From contig ML210412.1 of assembly GCA_004369085.1 (NCBI GenBank), forward strand, positions 15,880 through 29,585: a stretch of 13,706 nucleotides of DNA, in the 5' to 3' direction. The translations under genes and the position numbers were made by a program. Source of the DNA: Coprinopsis marcescibilis (taxonomy: Eukaryota; Basidiomycota; Agaricomycetes; Agaricales; Psathyrellaceae). This document shows positions 1 to 7,500 of the stretch, piece after piece; position 1 is the stretch's first letter; each line of letters starts with the position of its first letter. Below the pieces are notes generated by a model, which was not told the origin of the DNA, did not search any database, and saw only the letters and a list, made by a program, of their open reading frames with translations.

Positions 1-1023
1 GTTTAGGTGCTTCTCTGGGCTTAGCTGTCAGTCTGGTGCAGGGTCTATCTTGTCTCTCAGATTTTCACTTCTGCTTTGCTTCTTGAATCTTCCAGTTTGT
101 ATCAGAAATTCTACGATTGCCGCTGCCTTGATGGGGTCTCCAAGTGCGAGCTTTGGGGAATTCATGTCGCCTTTGAGTACCTTGCGGAGCTTGTGCCGTT
201 GGTTAGTATATGCTGCACATTCCCTAGTTATGTGGTTGAGTGTCTCTTTGTGGCCGGCTCGACATCGGGTGCATTTGTAGGTGTCGGCAAGTTTCCATTT
301 GTGGAGGTATGCATTGGTCGGGAGGTGGCCCGTCCTTGCCTGTACTAGTATCGCAGTGCCGTGTCTACTGAGTGTGTCCGTTAGTTTGTGGAACTCTTTG
401 AAAGGGTATGACTCATCGAATTCCGTGATTCTTCTGTGTCTGGGGGATGCCTCCCATATCTCCCTGCTTGCACTTTTCGCTTCCTCCTTTGTTGCTTGTT
501 TCAGCTTGGATTTGGATACTGGTAGTGGTCGGCGTAGGATTTCTGGGCGGAGTAGTGATGCAGTGTTGTTTTGTTTTCCTTGGGCGGCGAGTTTCGCTTC
601 TCGGTCGACGCATTCATTGCCTTCCACGTCACTGTGGGCCGATATCCAGCGGATTTCGAGCTTCTTCTCTAGGTGGCCTTTTTTGCGGGTAGTGTCCATT
701 ATGTCGTGGAATTCGTCGAATAGGTATTGTGCCGGTCCTGGTTTTGCTGTTATGAGGCTCTGGATGACGCTTTGACAGTCTATGTATAGGGTTAGCTTCT
801 GATGCCCTATTAGGGCACTACCAGTCAGTATCGCCATGTATGCTGCCATTACTGCTCCTACTGCTTCTGCTTCGTAGGTCGAGTGGTCTTTTTCATCTCC
901 TAGGTGCATTCGCATTACTCGGTGTGGCTGGAGTGTGTTTCCCTTGTATAGCACTGCTGCTGCTCCAACACCTCCTTTGTACCCGGAGCCATCCGAGTAG
1001 ATTCGGATTGGGCGCCAGTATTA
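1..1023 (-). mobile_element. 3' end of a Tad/LINE-like non-LTR retrotransposon
   Basis: The element is recognised by the RNase H plus C-terminal Cys/His arrangement read on the minus strand from 1020 to 28. Its 3' untranslated end continues past the left window edge, so length and tail cannot be judged. Upstream of 1020 the same frame meets a TAA at 1023-1021 and two more stops by 1200, and no reverse transcriptase motifs are seen there. This fits a 5'-truncated copy, the usual outcome of target-primed reverse transcription, but an old degenerated full-length copy is not excluded. No target-site duplication can be checked because one end lies outside the window. Confidence 0.8.
28..1020 (-). 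pseudogene. RNase H domain and C-terminus of a LINE reverse transcriptase polyprotein
   Basis: The open frame is about 330 residues from 1020 to the stop at 28. It begins with the first RNase H aspartate motif (YSDGSGYKGGVGAA, about 994-955). Then come the Glu (YEAEA), the second Asp (YIDCQS) and the last Asp in a SDVEGNECVDREAK motif. All four acidic residues of RNase H family 1 are therefore present. Near the C-terminus a CTRC..H..C pattern (KCTRC, then HITREC) matches the zinc-binding-like tail common in fungal Tad-type ORF2 proteins. The first ATG-like codon inside the frame is a GTG at 954, which cuts the RNase H fold, so no independent start is credible. This is the C-terminal piece of a larger ORF2 whose endonuclease and RT domains are missing. 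The family assignment is strong, the exact clade is inferred, and the fragment cannot transpose alone. Confidence 0.85.
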
Positions 1024-1864
1024 GTTATCAGCAACCCGTCTCATGGATCTGTTGATGTCAGCGGCATTGCATGGGCTATGCGGTCTTCTGAGTGATAGGC
1101 CCTCAGTAATATCTCCAGAACTGGAATGCTCGGTGTCCGACGCCAACGTCCGTTAAGGCTCACTGAGCTTCAGTCCGTATGCTGAAATCGATTAGACTTT
1201 AGAGCCAGGGACCAAAAACCAAGTCCGAAGCTTCCGAACCAGCAACGAGGCGCTGACCGGCTATGGTACTCATACTCTCAATTGTCAAAGTTGAAACTTG
1301 ATTCCGTTTGTATTTTACCTCTCTCCACAAGCCCACGCGGATCCCTCTGACAAGCCGACGGAACTCTACCCAACACCGAAAACACGACAACGCCGACTAA
1401 CATCAAGAACGAAAACACCAAGGTTCGAACATAGAACAGTTTTAAATCTATACAAGGGGCGGTGAACAACAATAAACACGATCGTCGGTCACTTTATTCG
1501 AGCCTCAGCATCCAAGCGTTCCTCGTACTACAACGTTATGCCTATCCTTCACTTGAAACATGTCCCCATCCCCCCACCGCTTATACCTTACGTAGCTCGG
1601 CCATTTCACCCATGCGGACCATACCCCCCTACTTCAGTCACATAAGTGCTGAGGAGCGTACCGGCCTAGCTATTCCACGGCCACCGCCAGCGAGGCTGCA
1701 TTCTTGCCGGCGCTGGCGGGCTTGTATTACGCGTGAAATAAAGGTTACGCCAAGTTATAGGCTCAAGTTTGCGCTGGATTAGTTATGTTTGCTGCAAGAT
1801 GACGAGGGACTAGCACTGTCGGTTAGCTACTCCACCGTCAGGGTATACCTTTCTCAGCTTTCGT
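1024..1864. other. Gene-poor stretch
   Basis: No convincing coding frame, RNA gene or element end is visible apart from copy A of the dispersed repeat at 1420-1530. The longest plus-strand ORF here (1462-1782) begins inside the repeat, has no recognisable motif and reads as low-information sequence. Confidence 0.5.
1420..1530 (+). repeat. Dispersed direct repeat, copy A
   Basis: Read side by side with 10611-10721, this segment matches over 111 positions without a gap. Nine differences were counted by eye (about 92% identity), six of them transitions. Similarity fades gradually on both sides, with weaker matches back to about 1384 and forward to about 1560. It starts with AAGGTTCGAACATAGAAC, which contains a tRNA box-B-like GGTTCGAAC, so a SINE origin is possible but not shown. 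Both copies have the same orientation and lie about 9.2 kb apart. Confidence 0.85.
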
Positions 1865-2062
1865 TCCCGCCGCAGTGCTTGATGACCCTACGACGAGCGC
1901 GTTCGATAACGAGTTCGTCGTAAGATCATTAAGCACACTCCCGATCTGTTCGCAGTGCGCTGATAGCACCCGTGGATCCCGAGCCGTGAGTGCTGTACGC
2001 CTGTAAAAGGTTGTCGCCGCTTGTCCGTCGTTGCTGTTAGTCGGGTGGACGATTTCCAGCAT
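1865..2062 (-). pseudogene. Detached, diverged hsp60 fragment (end of apical domain)
   Basis: Read on the minus strand, 1954-1910 gives CEQIGSVLNDLTTNS, which closely follows the conserved chaperonin segment CEQIR(S/G)V..DPTTS. Just downstream, after a small frame change, comes ERAR (1904-1893) and then a GG pair, as in the family's ...RLAKLSGG. Upstream, GSGST.AIQ-like and LE.R.PD.-like pieces resemble LNGEGSKDAIQ and LERATPDLLG, again with frame changes. The order is the normal Hsp60 order, so this is a real remnant of about residues 345-405 of the family. It is broken by stops and frameshifts and lies 3' of the C-terminus of the main hsp60 pseudogene. That makes it either a relocated piece or the only survivor of a second tandem copy. 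The CEQI part is strong, the outer parts weaker. Confidence 0.65.
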
Positions 2063-2653
2063 CCAATATAGCCTGTAAAATGGTGTTGGAGATGAACTTG
2101 CAAGCATGGTGCCAAATGGTTCGGTCTACGCCTTACAAGTTGAAGCGCAGACGACCTTACCCAGTTTCCTCCACAACCTCCACCACACACGCCTCACTCC
2201 TCGTCAACAAACTTGCAACCCCCGCCGCATCAACCAACGTAGTCCTCACAACCTTGAGTGGGCACAATCCCTCTCTCAACCATATCCACATACTCGCCCT
2301 TCGCCGCATCATAACCCCACCAAAACTTGTATTCCGACACATAGGTCGTGAGGAGCGCACCGACGACCACGCTGCTCTCTTCGCCTGCGTTGGCAAGGAT
2401 GGTGCGAATGGGTGTGGTGATCGCACAACGGACGATGGCTACGCCGAGTTCTTGGTCGGAATTGGCAGTGGGGATTAGAGGCGCGTTGGGGGATGTAAGG
2501 GAGAAGGTGGACGAGGCCGAGGCGCTGGGGCTGGCGGTCGCCAGTTGGAGGGAAGCTGTGAGAAGGGCGACGCCGCCACCGAGTAGGATACCTTCTTCGA
2601 CTGCGGCGCGCGCGGCGTTGAGCGCATCGTCGTGCATGTCCTTCCTCTCGCCA

Positions 2654-2681
2654 ACTTCACTCGCTCTTCGACTTCACTCGC
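2654..2681. repeat. 17-nt-spaced short direct repeat causing a frameshift
   Basis: The 11-mer ACTTCACTCGC occurs at 2654-2664 and 2671-2681 (plus strand). In the hsp60 frame it sits between GGASEVE and GERKDMHDDAL. Removing one 17-nt unit restores the family order ASEVEVGERKD and the frame, so a slippage duplication is the likely lesion. Confidence 0.75.
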
Positions 2682-3176
2682 ACCTCCAACCTTGATGACG
2701 GCTACACCCTCGATAAGCTTGGCCAATCGTTCCTGCCATATCCTTAAAAAGTCTGATCTTCTTGCTACGCAGGATCATCGGTTTCTCAAACTCGACCTTT
2801 TGCGTCTTGACGTCGGTGGTATAGTAGGGCGAGATGTAGCTGCGGTCGAGGCGCATGCCTTCTGTGATTCCGACGTCCTCCTTTCCCACCTTTTCCATGG
2901 CCTGCGCGAGGAGGTTTCCGATATGCACGTCGCCGTTTGCAGAGATGGTGGCGACTTGGGAGATCTCGGAGGTGGCGATGACGGTTTTGGCGTGCGAGGG
3001 AGGAAGGCGACGACGCGGTCGACGGCGACTTGTGAACCGCGGCGGAGGTCCATGGGTTGCAACCGGCTGCGACGTTTTTCACGCCTTCGATGTAGATTGC
3101 GCGTGCGAGGACTGTGGCGGTCGTTGTGCCGTCTCCTTCGACCTCGTTCGTATTGGATGTGACGTCTTGGATGAGG

Positions 3177-3223
3177 CTGCTTGCGTGTCAGTTGATGAGG
3201 ATTAGAAAGGGAGGAAGTCATAC
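3177..3223 (-). other. Spliceosomal intron in the hsp60 pseudogene
   Basis: Minus-strand GTATGA...AAGCAG, 47 nt. Removing it joins LGTR to LIQDV exactly as in the Hsp60 family (arginine codon split CG|C). An internal CTAAT can serve as branch site. Confidence 0.85.
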
Positions 3224-3272
3224 CGGGTACCGAGGGTGTCGAATTTGTCCTTGAGAGAGACTGTTACACCAT

Positions 3273-3323
3273 CTATACACGTTCTGTTAGTATTAGTAGC
3301 AATCGAAAAAGTCTGGCACTTAC
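3273..3323 (-). other. Spliceosomal intron in the hsp60 pseudogene
   Basis: Minus-strand GTAAGTG...GTATAG, 51 nt, with ACTAAT/ACTAAC branch-like motifs. It separates YGGPKIT from DGVTV. The junction is one base short of keeping frame, which suggests a lost G at the donor-side exon edge. Confidence 0.8.
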
Positions 3324-3362
3324 TGTGGTGATTTTGGGGCCGCCGTATGACTGCGCTGCAAC

Positions 3363-3415
3363 CTAGATGTGGGTTAGACATGTGCGCTGGCAGCTGCAGG
3401 TAAAAGTGGGATGAC
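3363..3415 (-). other. Probable intron in the hsp60 pseudogene
   Basis: Minus-strand GTCATC...CATCTAG, 53 nt, with a CTAAC branch motif. It follows VTLAPKG. The next exon is eroded: only a short piece remains where RNV...EQ should precede YGGPKIT. The donor GTCATC is weak. Confidence 0.6.
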
Positions 3416-3599
3416 CTTTTGGTGCGAGTGTGACACTGGCTGTGTTCGTGAGGAGGTCGATGCCCTTGAGCATGCTCGCCCGCCCGTTGTTGCTGAATCG
3501 CACCTCCTTGTGCGCACCCCACGTCTATTGCTTGCTGAGCTGGCGTGCGGCCACCAGGCTGGGCACTGCTCCCGAGTCAGCGTTGTGTATGCTCGGTGG

Positions 3600-4513
3600 A
3601 TCAAAATAAGATTAGAAGAGAATAGGATGGAGAGTAGGGGTAAAGGCCTTTTTTGGTAGAAGACTCGGAAGAGACGTGACGCTTGCTTGCCAAAGGCCTC
3701 CGAGAAACTCGGGAACAAACAAACATCCCGTTACCTCCACTCGACTCGACTTCGGATTCGGATGCCATGGTGGGAAGAGGAGATATTGGGACTTGGGGTA
3801 TGCACATGCATGATGTCAATAATTTCGTGATACCCTTACTTTGCTAAGGCTATGCCGCTACGGGAATAGGCGCGACCGTCACGGTCCTTCCTTCAAGCCC
3901 CTGACTCCGTTCCTCACCAGCGCAATCTACAGCAGATGTTAAAATCATCCTGAATCCTCATCGAAATTCCAATGTTCTCGGCTACCGCCAGATCCTGCAC
4001 AGTCTTCAGTGTTGACCAAAGAACTCAACGTCAAGCTTGCAACGCGCTGCGCAGCTCCCCAAGCTCAGCGGGAGTGTAGCATTTAGTAGCCAGCAAGTCA
4101 AAGCTGGGCAATAAAACCCGGCAACGGTGGGTAGCTCCATAATTTACAACTTTCTCCGAGGCCGTGCCACTAACTTGAACTTAACCCTTTGAATTGTTGG
4201 TGTCAACGGAGATGTCAAGTGTCGAAGTAAGTGTAATTGGAATCAGTTTCGGTGCGAGTGAGGGGCTGCTGCGGGAATGGTTGGTTCTTGTACCAAGTAT
4301 TACTTGGTTTTCGAACGCATATAAGGTGTATACTATTTGTATGAAATTTGATATATTGTGGCAGGCATTGCGTCGTTTCGAGTGCGGTTGAGTGATACAC
4401 GGACTTTGACAGCTGGATCTAGATATACATACTACAAGCATTGTAAACATATTGAGTAGAAGAAAATGGCTACGAATAGGGGCGAACATAGATACAATAG
4501 CGAAGCAAATAAC
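3600..4513. other. Intergenic stretch between hsp60 pseudogene and TPR-CHAT gene
   Basis: No gene can be supported. An ATG at 3772-3770 (minus) could belong to a lost first exon of the hsp60 copy. On the minus strand around 4110-3930 a frame broken by two TGA codons reads LLATKCYTPAELGELRSALQ, then KTVQDLAVAENIGISMRIQD. This looks like protein but matches no family I recognise and may be another gene relic. Confidence 0.4.
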
Positions 4514-7500
4514 TCATACACCGAAATGAACATAGGGAACCCAAGTGAGCAGCGAATGCTTCGAATTGTCGCTTCGTCTCCTTAGCTTTTGTATGGCATG
4601 ATGTAAAGCATAAGAGGCTCTCGACGCGTCAATCCCTTTCCCACCCCCAGCCAAAAGGTATTCGTAAAAGTCTTTAGCAACCTCGGGCGCTTGGTTGTCA
4701 CTAATTGACCACATCGTCCCCACAACCCCACGATATCCTGCCGCGAGCATACCAGCTGCCAGATGAACCGCCTCTTCCGAGAGTTTTTCATCCCCAGCGC
4801 TCGTTTGACATGCTGACAAGAATGCGAGGTTGGCGTTCTTCAAGTTCTTCTTGACGATCGCGGATAGGCTGACACGACCATCGTGGAAATGGAAGCCGCT
4901 TTGAAGGGGATCGTCCTTGTCTTGAATGGCATGGCAGGCGAAATGAACGTTGTTGTAGTTCTCCATCTCCTTCAAGCCCACTTCTATAGTTGCGGCGCTG
5001 CCTTCAAGCATCAGCTTCGGTACCCCACGGCTAGCGAGCTGTGCTTGGATGACTCGAACTTCTTCCATGGTGGCTGGGATGCGAGAAAGGTTGGGTGTAT
5101 CCGGCTGGCTCACCATGAATAATCCAGAAGCGTCGTCAAGGGATGTGCGAGCATTCTTGACCCGGCTGGTGAGTGAAGTGACGGTCGGGGTGTACGATGA
5201 AACAGCGTAATCGAAGATGGTTTCCGAGTTCCCATTATCGTAGATTCCGGCTGCATGCAGAGGGAGGAAGGCCAGCGGACCCGTGGCGCACCACCAGATC
5301 CTTGGGAGTTCTGACAAGGCCTGGTGTGGATCCACCTTGCGACTGTCAAAGACAAGTCTATCAAACATAGAATATTAGTTACTCACAGAGAGCGGGGCTG
5401 CCATTTCAGGCCCACGATTCCCAACATCATCCCTCGGCACTCCCATGACATTCCTCCCATTAGATCCTTCGTATATCCGACGCTTGTGCGAGCGTTCATC
5501 GTCACAGTCTGTTTCCGATCTTCTCCTTTTCAATTTACGGGACTGATAATGTTGCCGACTTGGTGAGCTCGTGGAAAGCGAGATATCAACTCAATGTGAC
5601 TCACCGAAAACCCAAGGGCATCCAGGATTGGCTTTACGACATCTATCCACAGTGTTGCGAGTATGGAAGCCAATGTCTCCCCATGTGGCCCTGTGCGTGA
5701 CTGTTGAGGTTTGCGATGTTGTTCAGTCTCACTCCCCTGTACATCCTCTCTCACCCGCATTCCAGACGACCTCAACAGCCCTGTCAAATCTGTGCGCAAA
5801 GTCTCCGCCTTTTCGAAGGAGAAACAAGGTAGCGGGATATGGAAGGGTTCGTCGAGACCAGCCATGAGTGCAAGGGCGTCACAGCTGCATTCGTGAACAT
5901 TGATGATGATGATTGGGCCATTTTCTGGCAGATTTTGAAGCAATGACGAGCATGGAAGAGGCAGGAGGAAGTTCTCGAAGCCAGGGACAGTGGTTCGAAT
6001 CGTAGCGAGGACACTGTCCCACTGAGCCGCCAGCTTTAAATGGGAGAGAGCTTCTTCTTCCGCCGAGACGCCCTCCGATGTCGAATTTGAAGGACCCATT
6101 GTGGGTCGGCTGGTACGAGAACCGGCGATTTCGAGTGCCTTCGAGATGTCCAAAACGCGCTGTGCAAGGCTGGAGTTGGCTACCCACAGGTCATCCAACG
6201 GTGTTCGTAGATGGTTGAGCTGGCTCCAGACAAGGCAACGACCCTGTTCAAGCCACTCCAGAACTTTGTCCGGTCGTTTCAGGGGACAGGCGGCCATGGC
6301 AGCCAAAAGGGTGAAGGTGGAAATGCTGTGGAGAGTAGAATGCCGGTGCTGCACTGTCTTTTCCAGGCCTGCGATGACTGGGACAAGCCTGACAGCAGTT
6401 TCAAATGCGAGAAGTGTTTCTGGAGAGGCTGTAAAATGAATATACGACAATGCAGCCCATTCTTTGGCAGCGTCAAACTTAATTGACGGTGGACCAGCAG
6501 GGGAGGTTCCAGCGCGCTTGTAATATGCAAGTGCTTCATTGAGGTCGTCGAAGCTCTGTGTCTTTTTAAATCGAAGCTTGAAAGAGAGTGCCAGGCTTAG
6601 GAGAAAGACAGGGAGGTTGGCGTGACCAGGGGGAGTGAGCTCGACGACTCTCTCCAGGGATGTGATTGCTTGGCCAATATCAGACAGATCACCTGTTTTA
6701 CGGAAGCGGGCAAGGAACGAGGTTCCCAGGTATCCAAGAGATAGAGGGAGGTTAGCATGGCCATGGGGAGTGAGCTCGACGGCTTTTTCCAGAGATGCAA
6801 TTGCCTTGCCAATATCAGCCAGTTCGCCTGTTTGGCTGAAGCGCTTGCGGAGCGACTCTCCCAGGTTGGTGAGATATCCCGGGAGTTCTGCATGGCCAGG
6901 AGAGGTGAGTTCGACGGCTCTCTCCTGGGTTGCGATCGCTTTGCCAATATCAGACGGATCACCTGTTTTTTGGAAGCGGGCAAGGAACGAGCCTCCCAGG
7001 CTGTTGAGAAATATGGGGTCATAAGCGTGGTCGCCAAGCTTGACTGCTTTCTCCAGGTTTGCAATGGCTTTGCCAAGGTCAGACAGATTGTCTGTTCGCT
7101 CGAAGCGTTTAACGAAGAAGGATCCCAGGTTGCCGAAATGGGAAGAGAGGGCAGCGTGGCCAGGAGGAGTGAGCTCGAGGGCTCTCACTTGGGTTATGAT
7201 CGCTTTCCCAATATCAGACAGATCGCCTAATCGTTCGAAGCGACGTGCTAACGCGCTTGCCAGGCTTTGCAGAATGAGAGGGAGACCGGCGTGGCCAATA
7301 GGAATGAGGCTGACGGCTTTCTCCAGGGATGCGGTGGATTTGCCAATATCAGGCAGATCACCCGTTCGTTCGAAGCGGGTAAGGAACGAGATTCCCAGGT
7401 TTTTGAGCCGTCCAGGGAGGTCAGCGTGCCCCGGGGGAGTGAGCTCGACTGCTCTCTCCTTTAATGTGATGGCTTTGCCAATATCAGGCAGATCACCTGT

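Larger units (their letters stand above)
2157..3595 (-). pseudogene. hsp60: Mitochondrial chaperonin Hsp60 pseudogene, apical domain deleted
   Basis: Group I chaperonins (GroEL/Hsp60) fold proteins in the mitochondrial matrix as ATP-driven rings. Family blocks seen in order on the minus strand are: AHKEVRFSNNGRASMLKGID (from about 3512), [50 protein letters not shown] (ATP-site GDGTTT), [63 protein letters not shown], then directly [60 protein letters not shown] and KVVRT.LVDAAGVASLL, stopping at 2159-2157. About 160 residues (apical domain) are missing at about 2737-2745. Small frame lesions occur near 3324, 3065, 3025, 2660 and 2270, and an in-frame TAG at 3527-3525 follows a possible targeting sequence unless it is an intron end. 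Introns are retained, so this is a decayed duplicate, not a processed copy. The Gly-Gly-Met tail is absent. Confidence 0.9.
4514..5980 (-). other. CHAT protease domain region
   Basis: The domain starts in the large exon around FLLPLP and GPIIIINV (from about 5919), is interrupted by introns 5543-5604 and 5336-5386, and ends at the stop 4516-4514. The His-Cys dyad sits 41 residues apart (FACHA and LSACQT), normal for CHAT. The acidic and small residues after the Cys (TSAGDE) and the G.V.TMWSI block are present, so the protease looks catalytically intact. Confidence 0.88.

Noticed and set aside
1462..1782. 106-residue plus-strand ORF
   Set aside because: Begins inside the dispersed repeat, and copy B does not keep a comparable frame; no motif.
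1838..2107. 89-residue minus-strand ORF as an independent gene
   Set aside because: Its central part is a piece of Hsp60 and the rest matches Hsp60 only after frame changes; better read as a pseudogene fragment.
2632..3205. Plus-strand ORFs of 90-176 residues over the hsp60 region
   Set aside because: They are antisense to clearly recognisable Hsp60 blocks and contain no motifs.
4181..4489. 102-residue minus-strand ORF just downstream of the TPR-CHAT stop
   Set aside because: AT-rich, no motif, overlapping equal-length frames on the other strand; likely 3' flanking sequence.
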